From positions 1 to 7,395 of the forward strand of contig JAQVYO010000070.1 of the NCBI GenBank assembly GCA_028708585.1: 7,395 nucleotides of DNA. The letters run 5' to 3'. A model generated the notes under the pieces. It worked only from the letters and a program-made list of their open reading frames with translations. It did no database searches and was not told the DNA's origin. Positions 1 through 6,372 of this stretch are shown in pieces. Both the position numbers and the translations under genes were made by a program. The DNA is from Oscillospiraceae bacterium (GTDB taxonomy: Bacteria; Bacillota; Clostridia; Oscillospirales; Oscillospiraceae). Each line of letters begins with the position of its first letter. Positions within the stretch are counted from its first letter, which is position 1.

Positions 1-886
1 GCAGCAACTCCATGGTCTTTTCCCGGATTGGCCGCAACAGCTCCACAACCGCCTCGCCCACTGCGGGCTTAAACACACCGTAGCCCTGCCCTGCAAATCT
101 TGCTTCCACCGATTCGGGGCTTTCCCGTGTCGCAGCAGCATAAATGGTAATCAAATTTGTTACCCCCGGCTTGCCCGAGGATCTCATAACCCGGGCATCA
201 CTGTCGGTCACCGCCTTTTTAAATTTACGCATGACGTCCTCCGGCCGATCCATCACCAGGATATAGGAATTGTCATTTTCACTCGACTTGCTCATTTTTT
301 TATCCGGCTCCGTGAGACTCATCACCTTTGCGCCCACTTTGGGAATGTAGGCTTCTGGCAAGGTAAACACATCCCCATATATGCTATTAAACCGGGTAGC
401 GATATCCCTTGTAAGCTCCACATGCTGACGCTGATCTTCTCCCACGGGAACCAAGTCGCTTTGATAAAGCAGAATATCCGCCGCCATTAAGGCAGGGTAG
501 GTAAACAGACCCGCGTTGATATTATCCCTGTGGCGTTCCGCTTTATCCTTAAATTGGGTCATGCGGGATAATTCTCCAAACATTGTATAGCAATTTAAAA
601 TCCAGGCCAGCTCCGCATGCTGAGGAACATGGCTCTGGATAAAAAGAATGCATTTATCCGGATCAAGGCCACAGGCCAAAAGCTGAGCGAACAGCTCCAG
701 TGACTGCCGCCGCAGCGCTGCCGGCTCCTGCCGCACCGTGACGGCATGTTCGTCCACCACACAGTAAATGCAGTCATAGTCTTCCTGCATCTGAGACCAG
801 TTTTTCAGGGCGCCCAGATAATTACCCAGTGTGATCTTCCCGCTGGGCTGGATACCGCTGAATATAACGGGTTTTTTCTTTTCCAT
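1..886 (-). CDS. trpS: Tryptophanyl-tRNA synthetase (TrpRS), 3' end cut off by window edge
   Basis: Cytoplasmic class I aminoacyl-tRNA synthetase that charges tRNA-Trp with tryptophan using ATP. Translating back from the ATG at 884-886 gives 295 open codons to the window edge; family members are about 330-340 residues, so roughly the last 40 are missing. Seen directly: the N-terminal GIQPSGKITLGNYLGAL block (residues 11-27) with the HIGH-equivalent TLGN at 19-22; VVDEHAVTVRQ at 43-53, typical of bacterial TrpRS; YPALMAADILLY at 130-141 and VGEDQRQHVELTRD at 148-161 (tryptophan and adenylate pocket); and an intact KMSKS loop at 197-201. A purine-rich SD (GGAAGG) lies 6 nt before the ATG, inside the 16 bp that separate it from the aminotransferase stop, so the two genes are probably cotranscribed from the promoter at 2264-2292. 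No T-box is visible ahead of it. Identity is nearly certain. Confidence 0.97.
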   Translation of the reverse strand, partial: MEKKKPVIFSGIQPSGKITLGNYLGALKNWSQMQEDYDCIYCVVDEHAVTVRQEPAALRRQSLELFAQLLACGLDPDKCILFIQSHVPQHAELAWILNCYTMFGELSRMTQFKDKAERHRDNINAGLFTYPALMAADILLYQSDLVPVGEDQRQHVELTRDIATRFNSIYGDVFTLPEAYIPKVGAKVMSLTEPDKKMSKSSENDNSYILVMDRPEDVMRKFKKAVTDSDARVMRSSGKPGVTNLITIYAAATRESPESVEARFAGQGYGVFKPAVGEAVVELLRPIREKTMELL

Positions 887-902
887 ACAGATCCTTCCTT
901 AC

Positions 903-2096
903 TTATGGCAGGATTGCCGAAAGGCAATCCGCCAAAATATCAATGCCTTGATCGATTTGTTTCAGAGAGGGCATAGAGTAATTCAGCCGGAAGCAAGGAC
1001 TCTTCAAGTCCCCGCTGGGATGGAATGTCCCGCCTGGCACACAGACCACACCCCGCTCTCCAGCCGCCTTGCAAAAGGCCGTCCCGGAAATGTTTTCCGG
1101 AATCTCACACCAAAGAAATAAGCCTCCCGCCGGCCTTGTAAAAGTCGCTGGATCCGGAAAACAAGCTTCCATTCTGGAAATCATCCGGTCCCGCTTTTCT
1201 TTGTATAGCGCACGGCAGTCCTCAATATGCGCATCCAAATCGTACCGTTCCAAATAGCTGGATACCAGCATTTGAGTGAGCAGAGGCGTTTGCACATCCG
1301 CTCCCTGTTTTGCCACCACCAGTTTAGACACCAGGTCAGATCTGGTACACAGAAACCCCACACGCAGCCCAGGAGAGATCACCTTGGAAAAAGAACCGAC
1401 ATAGATCACATGTCCGGTTTCGTCCAGGGTTTTTATGGCCGGCACATACGAGCCGGAATAGCGCAGTTCAAAATAAGGCGAATCCTCTAAAATCATCACG
1501 TTATACCGCACCGCAAGCTCGTAAATCCGCTTGCGCCGGGCAAAAGACATGGTTACACCCATGGGGTTTTGAAAGGTTGGAATGGTGTAAATAAGCCTCA
1601 CGTTTTTCTCTCGCCTGAGCGCAAGTTCCAGCGCGTCCGGGTCCATTCCTTCCTCGTCCATTGGAATTCCTACGGGCCGGGCGCCATAAGAACGGAAGGT
1701 ATTCAGCGCCCCGATAAAGCTGTATGCCTCACAAAGCACTGTGTCTCCTTCATTCAGGAGGCATTTGGCGGAAAGGTCCAGACCCTGCTGGCCGCCGGAC
1801 AAAATCATAACTTTGTCCATTGACCGGCCGATGGCGTACTTTTCCCGCAGCCGCAGGCGGATTTGCTCAATGAGAGGCGCATACCCTTCGGTCAGCCCAT
1901 ATTGCAGCGCCATGAAGCCGTGTTTCTGAAACAGTTCCACCGCTAGTTCCTTTAGTTCGGAGACCGGAAAAGTCTCTTCCGCGGGATTCCCGGCGGCAAA
2001 GGAAATCACATTGGAGTTTGTCGTTACCTTTAGAATTTCGCGGATAGCCGAGGGATTTAGGCCGGACATCCGATTTGAAATTGTGAGCTCCTCCAC
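903..2096 (-). CDS. PLP-dependent aminotransferase, fold type I (MocR-type / 2-aminoadipate transaminase-like)
   Basis: A 397-residue free-standing aminotransferase that should move amino groups between an amino acid and a 2-oxo acid in the cytoplasm. It resembles the catalytic half of MocR regulators and the LysN/aromatic aminotransferase group, but has no N-terminal winged helix. Visible motifs: SNRMSGLNPSAIREILK at 7-23, the usual N-terminus of this family; GGQQGLDL at 101-108; Y125 in the cofactor stacking position; PTFQNPMG at 173-180 (N177); EDSPYFELRY at 204-213 (D205 for the pyridine nitrogen); SFSK at 235-238 with Schiff-base K238; PGLRVGF at 242-248 (R245 for the phosphate); and R370 in CFRLNYS for the substrate carboxylate. 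All key residues are present. The start is GTG: GAAGGAGG at 2105-2112 lies 8 nt upstream, and translation from it keeps the conserved N-terminus that M10 would lose. Being first in an operon with trpS hints at an aromatic substrate, but the sequence does not settle that. Confidence 0.93.
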   Translation of the reverse strand: MEELTISNRMSGLNPSAIREILKVTTNSNVISFAAGNPAEETFPVSELKELAVELFQKHGFMALQYGLTEGYAPLIEQIRLRLREKYAIGRSMDKVMILSGGQQGLDLSAKCLLNEGDTVLCEAYSFIGALNTFRSYGARPVGIPMDEEGMDPDALELALRREKNVRLIYTIPTFQNPMGVTMSFARRKRIYELAVRYNVMILEDSPYFELRYSGSYVPAIKTLDETGHVIYVGSFSKVISPGLRVGFLCTRSDLVSKLVVAKQGADVQTPLLTQMLVSSYLERYDLDAHIEDCRALYKEKRDRMISRMEACFPDPATFTRPAGGLFLWCEIPENISGTAFCKAAGERGVVCVPGGTFHPSGDLKSPCFRLNYSMPSLKQIDQGIDILADCLSAILP

Positions 2097-2120
2097 GGAG
2101 CATTCCTCCTTCTATCCAAA

Positions 2121-2213
2121 GCTATGCGCGCCGTTCTTACCTGTGGCTATTATAAAAACCCGGCGTTTTTCCCAGAACATTATTGATATGCTGCACATGT
2201 ATGGCGCGCAAGC
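2121..2213 (-). promoter_or_regulatory. Structured 5' leader of the aminotransferase-trpS operon
   Basis: In the transcript predicted from the promoter at 2264-2292, about 160 nt precede the GTG. Within it the 8-base arm GGCGCGCA (plus strand, 2203-2210) is perfectly complementary to TGCGCGCC (2125-2132). Three further pairs (AGC 2211-2213 with GCT 2121-2123) stack beyond a single bulged base at 2124. The resulting 11-bp GC-rich stem encloses about 70 nt and ends about 9 nt before the SD at 2105-2112. I do not recognise a known riboswitch or T-box in it: no AGGGUGGNACCGCG-like antiterminator is present, and no terminator with a clean U-tract. It may simply stabilise the message or shape access to the ribosome binding site. 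The pairing is seen; the regulatory role is inferred. Confidence 0.4.
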
Positions 2214-2263
2214 CGCTGCCCTAACATAGGAGTTCCTTCGCTCCCGTAAACTTTGGTTGAACA

Positions 2264-2292
2264 ATTGTATCATACCTCTGTCCTTCTGACAA
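2264..2292 (-). promoter_or_regulatory. Sigma-A promoter for the aminotransferase-trpS operon
   Basis: Read on the minus strand: -35 TTGTCA (2287-2292), a 17-bp spacer, and -10 TACAAT (2264-2269), each 5 of 6 to consensus, plus a TGn extension directly before the -10. Transcription should start near 2257. This is one of the best-matching promoters in the window and points straight into the aminotransferase leader. Confidence 0.75.
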
Positions 2293-2301
2293 GTCTTGAC
2301 A
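2287..2301. promoter_or_regulatory. Near-palindrome across two back-to-back -35 boxes (possible shared operator)
   Basis: The 15-bp TGACAAG-T-CTTGACA reads as two 7-base arms that are complementary at 6 of 7 positions. It contains the -35 of the leftward aminotransferase promoter and the -35 of a candidate rightward promoter. Related heptamers recur at 2483-2489 (CTTGACA, the -35 of the gltX promoter) and, inverted, at 2536-2542 (TGTCAAG). This could be an operator for a repressor or merely the effect of facing TTGACA-like boxes. I rate regulator binding as speculative. Confidence 0.3.
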
Positions 2302-2323
2302 AACTTCCCCGCCGCCCTAAAAT
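2296..2323 (+). promoter_or_regulatory. Candidate distal promoter towards gltX
   Basis: Perfect -35 TTGACA (2296-2301), 16-bp spacer, -10 TAAAAT (2318-2323, 5 of 6). If used, it would give gltX a leader of about 265 nt, including a two-part hairpin at 2439-2479 (TGCCGT with ACGGCA outside, GAGT with ACTC inside). Between 2324 and 2483 I see no gene and no recognisable riboswitch or T-box. The GC-rich spacer makes this promoter less certain than the proximal one. Confidence 0.4.
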
Positions 2324-2483
2324 GGAAAGATGCCCGCCTGCTTCAATGGTGAAAAAAGGGGGGCTCAACAGAACCATCAGCTGTATCTCGGGCCATATAT
2401 TTCCCCAAATACCTTCTTGCGTCTCCCCTGCTTCGTTTTGCCGTCGTTCTGAGTGGCTCATATGGGGACTCAAACGGCAGAAC

Positions 2484-2512
2484 TTGACAACCAGGCAATA
2501 AAAATTTAAGAT
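2484..2512 (+). promoter_or_regulatory. Proximal sigma-A promoter for gltX
   Basis: Perfect -35 TTGACA (2484-2489), 17-bp spacer, -10 TAAGAT (2507-2512, 4 of 6), in an AT-rich stretch. Start expected near 2519, giving a leader of about 76 nt before the gltX ATG. Confidence 0.6.
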
Positions 2513-2595
2513 ATAAAGAATATTGGCTTGCAAACTGTCAAGCCGCATCAAGGCGTGTAGAACTTGAATGAAATCAAAAATTGGGAGGCCGTTAT

Positions 2596-4101
2596 ATGGC
2601 TTTGGATCTGGAGTATTTTGATCGTATGGAAGCCCTGATTCCCCGAGGAGAAGTGCGCACCCGGTTTGCTCCAAGCCCTACCGGATATATGCATGTGGGA
2701 AACCTTCGCACGGCGCTTTATACCTATTTAATAGCCCGGCACGCCGGCGGCAAATTCATTTTGCGGATTGAGGATACCGACCAGGAACGGCTGATCGAAG
2801 GCGCGGTTGATGTCATTTACAAAACTCTTGCCGACTGCGGCCTGGAACACGACGAGGGGCCGGATGTGGGTGGTCCGGTGGGACCTTATATTCAAACGGA
2901 CCGCCGGGAGATCTATCAAAATTATGCGGAGCTTCTCATCCAAAAAGGCGGCGCTTACCGTTGTTTTTGTGACGAAGAACGCCTTTCCGCCCTGCGCAAT
3001 ACCGGGGATGGGAAACGCGCCGTCAAATATGACGGTCATTGCGCCCATCTAACCCCGGAGGAAATTAACGAAAAATTAAAGGCCGGCATCCCATATGTAA
3101 TCCGGCAACGCATTCCGCCTGAGGGCGTCACTGCGGTTTCCGACGTGGTATTCGGGGAGATCGCCGTGGAAAACGATGAACTGGACGATACTATCCTGAT
3201 GAAATCCGACGGGCTTCCCACCTATAACTTTGCAAATGTAATTGACGACCATTTAATGGGGATCACCCATGTGGTACGAGGATCGGAGTATCTGTCCTCA
3301 GCGCCAAAATACAATCTGTTGTATCAGGCGTTTGGCTGGGAAATCCCGACTTATGTCCACTGTGCGCCGGTTATGCGGGATGCCCATCACAAAATGTCCA
3401 AACGCCGGGGAGACCCTTCCTATGAAGATCTTGTGGAAATGGGATATCTGTCCCAGGCAATTTTGAATTATGTAGCGCTTTTGGGCTGGAGCCCCCGAGG
3501 AGAAGAAGAGGTCTTTTCCCTATCTCAGCTAATCGATGTGTTTGATATTACGGGCATTTCCAAATCCCCAGCCATCTTCGACATGGAAAAGCTGACGTAT
3601 TTTAACAGTCTTTATCTGCGGGCAATGTCCCCAGAGGCGTTTTACAAAGCGGCGGAACCCTATATGCGGCAAGCCGTTCAAACCCCATCCATCGACCTCA
3701 GACGAATCGCCCCCTTACTTCAGCCCAGATGCCTCCAGCTGACCGATATTCCTGAACGGGTAGACTTTTTTCAATCGCTTCCGGAATATGATGTTTCGCT
3801 TTTCGTTCATAAAAAATCCAAAAGCACGTTGGACTCTTCTCTGGAATCGCTAAAAACGGCTCTTCCCATTTTAAGGGCGCTTACCCAATGGGACACGGAA
3901 GCCATCCACACGGCGCTGTTTGGCCTCGTAGAACAAAAGGCTGTGAAAAACAGCGTCATTTTGTGGCCTGTGCGGGTTGCCGTTTCGGGAAAGCTGACAA
4001 CTCCAGGCGGAGCGGTTGAAATCTGCGCGATTCTCGGGAAAGATGAAACGCTCAAACGCATTGATTTTGGCGTGCACAAGCTGGAAAAAAACCGATTTTA
4101 G
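2596..4101 (+). CDS. gltX: Glutamyl-tRNA synthetase (GluRS)
   Basis: Cytoplasmic class I synthetase that attaches glutamate to tRNA-Glu; in organisms without GlnRS it may also charge tRNA-Gln for later amidation, which cannot be decided here. The product is 501 residues, a normal length. Seen directly (numbering from ATG 2596): RFAPSPTGYMHVGNLRTALY with the HIGH-type motif HVGN at 33-36; LRIEDTDQERL at 56-66; YRCFCDEERL at 121-130 in the usual cysteine-rich insertion; NFANVIDDHLMGITHVVRG at 211-229; the KMSKR(RGD) loop at 266-270; NYVALLGWSP at 291-300; and a C-terminal anticodon-binding domain containing LWPVRVAVSGKLTTPGGA (456-473). I chose ATG 2596 over the in-frame TTG at 2581 because GGGAGG (2583-2588) sits 7 nt before the ATG and the family start fits. 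It stands alone: own promoter(s) upstream and a strong terminator 15 bp after the stop. Identity is nearly certain. Confidence 0.97.
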   Translation: MALDLEYFDRMEALIPRGEVRTRFAPSPTGYMHVGNLRTALYTYLIARHAGGKFILRIEDTDQERLIEGAVDVIYKTLADCGLEHDEGPDVGGPVGPYIQTDRREIYQNYAELLIQKGGAYRCFCDEERLSALRNTGDGKRAVKYDGHCAHLTPEEINEKLKAGIPYVIRQRIPPEGVTAVSDVVFGEIAVENDELDDTILMKSDGLPTYNFANVIDDHLMGITHVVRGSEYLSSAPKYNLLYQAFGWEIPTYVHCAPVMRDAHHKMSKRRGDPSYEDLVEMGYLSQAILNYVALLGWSPRGEEEVFSLSQLIDVFDITGISKSPAIFDMEKLTYFNSLYLRAMSPEAFYKAAEPYMRQAVQTPSIDLRRIAPLLQPRCLQLTDIPERVDFFQSLPEYDVSLFVHKKSKSTLDSSLESLKTALPILRALTQWDTEAIHTALFGLVEQKAVKNSVILWPVRVAVSGKLTTPGGAVEICAILGKDETLKRIDFGVHKLEKNRF

Positions 4102-4115
4102 GATAATCCGATTTT

Positions 4116-4159
4116 GGCCGGCGCTTCGCTGAAAAAATGAAGCGCCGGCCGGTTTTTTT
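4116..4159 (+). terminator. Strong intrinsic terminator after gltX
   Basis: Perfect 12-bp GC-rich stem (4116-4127 with 4139-4150), 11-nt A-rich loop, then GG and seven T (4153-4159). It ends the gltX transcript and isolates ypeB from it. Confidence 0.95.
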
Positions 4160-4255
4160 CAGGGCGAGGATTCAGTTTAGTGATAAAATCAATAAAAAAT
4201 GCCCCGCTTGCCGACTGCTGAAAAAAGACTGTTCAATTTTTACAGCAAAAATAAA

Positions 4256-4283
4256 GTATAACCCCCTTTTTTACGGTGAAAAT
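4256..4283 (+). promoter_or_regulatory. Candidate forespore-type (sigma-F/sigma-G) promoter for ypeB
   Basis: GTATA (4256-4260), a 14-bp spacer and GGTGAAAAT (4275-4283). As I recall the Bacillus sigma-F consensus, it is GYATA and GGnnAnAnT about 15 bp apart, so both boxes match and only the spacing is slightly short. No convincing sigma-A promoter was found between the gltX terminator and ypeB. In B. subtilis sleB-ypeB is transcribed in the forespore by sigma-G, whose specificity overlaps sigma-F, so the site fits the gene's function. A similar site precedes the BofC-like gene (7013-7041). Confidence 0.5.
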
Positions 4284-4341
4284 AAGCCCGGCATGGGGCA
4301 AATCAACAAACGCCCGCAACCGATAGAGGAGGCAATTTAAA

Positions 4342-5712
4342 ATGAAACGGACGCTATCCCGCCGGGCTTTCATCCGCGTCATCTGTTTTGCGCTGGCTGT
4401 TTTAATTGCCGCAGGCGGCCTGACCTTTTCCGCATGGCAGAGGACAAAAAAGCTGGAACTTTATTTGACCAATACCTATCAGCATGCTTTTTCCGAACTG
4501 ACCACCAACATTGAAGAGATCAACACCTCCCTGCAAAAAGGGTTATACGCCACCTCCCCTGCCATGCTTTCCGCGATCTGCACAAACCTGTCCAGCAAAG
4601 CATCCGCCGCTCAAATGGCACTGGGTGAAATACCCTATTCTCATGTCAGCCTTGGAAAAACATCCGATTTTATCGCCCGGGTTGGGGATTATACAACAGC
4701 ACTTTCCCGGCGGGCAGCGGCCCAGGAAACCCTTTCCGATGTGGACAGGGAAAACATCCGGTCTCTCTCTGGCATCGCAACAAATCTTTCTCAGAGCCTT
4801 TTGAACCTTCAGTCGGATATCAACGCGGGCGCCATTACTTTGGAAAATCTGGATCAGGCAAAAAAACGTCTTTCTGGAGCGGAAAAACAGGAGGTCACCG
4901 GGTCTTCCACAGGAGACATGCAGGAAATCGAACATGAATTTCCTGAAATGCCCACATTGGTCTATGACGGGCCATTTTCTTCCCAGCTGGAAAACCAATC
5001 TTCCAAAATCCTGGAAAACCTCCCGGAAATCTCTCAGGCCAAGGCACAGGAAAACGCAGCGCTCTTTTTGGGCCTTAAAACGGATCAGCTTCATTTCGCC
5101 TTCAAGGGGGAGGGAAAAATCCCCACCTATCGCTTTTCCGCCGATGAAACAGGTGGGCAAAAATATATTGAAGTCACTCAAAAAGGCGGCAAAATATTAT
5201 CGTTCAATGATTCCCGAACAGTTGGAAAAACAATCTATACGCCCAAAGATTGCGTCCAAATTGCCCATGCATTTTTAGACCAGCACGGTTTTTCCTGCAT
5301 GGCAGAAAACTACTGGACAACGTATCAAGGCATCGTGACCGTTAATTTTGCTTACACGCAAGGAGGCGTCACCTGTTACCCGGATCTTATCAAAATATCC
5401 ATTGCCGCAGACACAGGCCAGCTTGTGGGGTTCGATGCCTCCAGTTATACTATGAATCATACCGCACGCGCGATTCCCGCGCCAAAAATTGCAGAGCCGC
5501 AGGCACGTAAATTGATTGCATCCGACCTTACAATACTCTCGCAAGGCCTTGCAATCATCCCAACGCAAGGAAAAAACGAGCGATTTTGTTATGAATATAA
5601 GTGCGGCTCCATGGATGGAAAGCACTATCTCCTATATATTAACGCCGCAACCGGCGTCCAGGAACAGATTTTAATTCTCCTGGAAGACGAAAACGGAACG
5701 TTGGTCCTTTAA
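4342..5712 (+). CDS. ypeB: Spore germination protein YpeB
   Basis: YpeB is needed for correct placement and stability of the spore cortex-lytic enzyme SleB, which opens the cortex peptidoglycan during germination. The product is 456 residues, matching the roughly 450 of B. subtilis. Seen in the sequence: a basic N-terminus (MKRTLSRR) and a single membrane segment at about 10-30; a helical segment at about 40-180 (YQHAFSELTTNIEEI is typical); the YDGPFS signature at 208-213; then C-terminal PepSY-like repeats at about 230-290, 297-365 and 383-446, including KYIEVTQKGGKILSFNDSR (274-292) and the terminal INAATGVQEQILILLEDENG. The segment at about 180-200 is polar and probably a linker. Start: GAGGAGG (4326-4332) lies 9 nt before the ATG. 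It is monocistronic, between the gltX terminator and its own at 5750-5780. The usual sleB partner is absent on both sides, so it must lie elsewhere or be missing. Assignment is firm at family level. Confidence 0.93.
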   Translation: MKRTLSRRAFIRVICFALAVLIAAGGLTFSAWQRTKKLELYLTNTYQHAFSELTTNIEEINTSLQKGLYATSPAMLSAICTNLSSKASAAQMALGEIPYSHVSLGKTSDFIARVGDYTTALSRRAAAQETLSDVDRENIRSLSGIATNLSQSLLNLQSDINAGAITLENLDQAKKRLSGAEKQEVTGSSTGDMQEIEHEFPEMPTLVYDGPFSSQLENQSSKILENLPEISQAKAQENAALFLGLKTDQLHFAFKGEGKIPTYRFSADETGGQKYIEVTQKGGKILSFNDSRTVGKTIYTPKDCVQIAHAFLDQHGFSCMAENYWTTYQGIVTVNFAYTQGGVTCYPDLIKISIAADTGQLVGFDASSYTMNHTARAIPAPKIAEPQARKLIASDLTILSQGLAIIPTQGKNERFCYEYKCGSMDGKHYLLYINAATGVQEQILILLEDENGTLVL

Positions 5713-5749
5713 AAAGACACCAAAAACGTCTTCATGGAACAAGAAAATC

Positions 5750-5780
5750 AAAACGCGGCGCTGCTTGGCGCCGCGTTTTT
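5750..5780 (+). terminator. Intrinsic terminator after ypeB
   Basis: A 12-bp perfect stem (5750-5761 with 5768-5779) whose core CGCGGCGC/GCGCCGCG closes a 6-nt loop, TGCTTG, with five T at 5776-5780. Because the stem starts with AAAA, the reverse strand also shows a T-tract after the hairpin, so it may stop minus-strand transcripts arriving from 6006. Confidence 0.92.
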
Positions 5781-5788
5781 CCTCTGAA

Positions 5789-5985
5789 AAATCCCCGCTC
5801 TGGCCGTGCGAACCCAATTATAACCTGCACATACCGGCAGGTGGGTCGCCTCCACATCGCTTTTCTGCTTCCAACTTCCGCTCCAGAGAGCGGGAGGCCT
5901 GCAAACCACAATGTGAGTTGTTCCAGCGTCCCGTTTTCATAATGTGGGTTTAATAAGGCCCATCACGCACCGAGCAGGGAGATTT
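5789..5985 (+). ncRNA. Structured noncoding RNA, probable raiA-motif-like RNA (6S RNA as alternative)
   Basis: No credible gene lies here, but the two ends pair. AAATCCCCGCTC (5789-5800) matches GAGC-A-GGG-A-GATTT (5972-5985) as a 12-bp helix with two bulged A. Inside it, GTGCG (5806-5810) pairs with CGCAC (5966-5970). Further elements are a 6-bp hairpin ACCTGC/GCAGGT (5823-5828 with 5837-5842); a 9-bp hairpin CTTCCGCTC/GAGCGGGAG (5875-5883 with 5888-5896) closed by the tetraloop CAGA; and CACAT/ATGTG (5853-5857 with 5911-5915). AACCCA (5811-5816) can pair with TGGGTT (5945-5950) or with TGGGT (5842-5846), suggesting a pseudoknot or switch. The T-G pair 5877-5894 would be an A-C mismatch in the reverse transcript, which favours the plus strand. 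Size, closing stem and the TGGGTTTAATAAGGCCCATC segment resemble, from memory, the raiA-motif RNA of Bacillota; 6S RNA has a similar overall plan. No promoter is visible. That it is a structured RNA is well supported; the family is tentative. Confidence 0.65.
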
Positions 5986-6005
5986 CCAAATTTAAATCGT
6001 GATTT

Positions 6006-6302
6006 TTATTCTTCTTCGTCCTCGAAAATCCGCTCCATAAAAAGCTGATAAACGGCTTCCAGTTCTTCTTCGCTGTCTAATGTGACAAGCTGTTCCTCCC
6101 CATCCTCTTCAACGACTTTTAATATAATCAATCCGTATTCTTCATCGTCAAAATCAGGCTTTGCCGGATCCGCCTCCTCCGCTGGAAGAAAAGCCATATA
6201 AGTTTCATCATTCCATTCCATTGTGTCCAAATGCTCCAATTCAAATTCGCTGCCGTCTTCATCAACGATGGTGATAAAATCGCTTCCATATTCGTCGCTC
6301 AT
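6006..6302 (-). CDS. DUF1292 family protein (YrzB-like), small and acidic
   Basis: A 98-residue, very acidic protein without signal peptide or membrane segment, so cytoplasmic. The pattern is that of DUF1292: ITIVDEDGSEFELEHLDTME (residues 10-29), a central YMAFLPAEEAD (35-45), then YGLIILKVVEEDGEEQLVTL (56-75) and SEEELEAVYQLFMERIFEDE (77-96). Family members are widespread in Bacillota and have no established function that I know of. The ATG at 6300-6302 is preceded by a G-rich SD (AAGGGGG) 8 nt upstream and by a sigma-A-like promoter at 6344-6372. It appears monocistronic, converging on the structured RNA and ypeB. Family assignment is good; role unknown. Confidence 0.88.
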   Translation of the reverse strand: MSDEYGSDFITIVDEDGSEFELEHLDTMEWNDETYMAFLPAEEADPAKPDFDDEEYGLIILKVVEEDGEEQLVTLDSEEELEAVYQLFMERIFEDEEE

Positions 6303-6343
6303 GGGAAAGTCCCCCTTCCGCCGTAATCTTCTGAACTGCCCTT

Positions 6344-6372
6344 ATTGTACCCGCAATACGAAAAAAAAGCAA
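6344..6372 (-). promoter_or_regulatory. Probable promoter of the DUF1292 gene
   Basis: On the minus strand: TTGCTT (6367-6372, only 3 of 6 to TTGACA), 17-bp spacer with an eight-T run and -10 TACAAT (6344-6349, 5 of 6). Start near 6337, leader about 35 nt. The weak -35 suggests either modest activity or help from a regulator. Confidence 0.5.

Noticed and set aside
2101..2103. ATG on the minus strand next to the aminotransferase SD, opening a 78-codon frame
   Set aside because: It is only 1 nt from the SD, too close for initiation, and its frame is out of phase with the conserved aminotransferase that begins at the GTG 8 nt from the same SD.
2097..2595. T-box riboswitch for trpS or gltX
   Set aside because: Neither strand shows the conserved AGGGUGGNACCGCG-type element or a terminator/antiterminator pair.
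2270..2674. 134-codon minus-strand frame between the divergent operons
   Set aside because: It overlaps the start of gltX and both promoters, has no SD and resembles no family.
4137..4340. 67-codon plus-strand frame after gltX
   Set aside because: It begins inside the gltX terminator stem, spans the ypeB promoter and lacks an SD.
4543..5181. 212-codon open frame on the minus strand inside ypeB
   Set aside because: It lies fully antisense to a well-supported ypeB, has no ribosome binding site of note and no recognisable domain; composition is that of a shadow frame.
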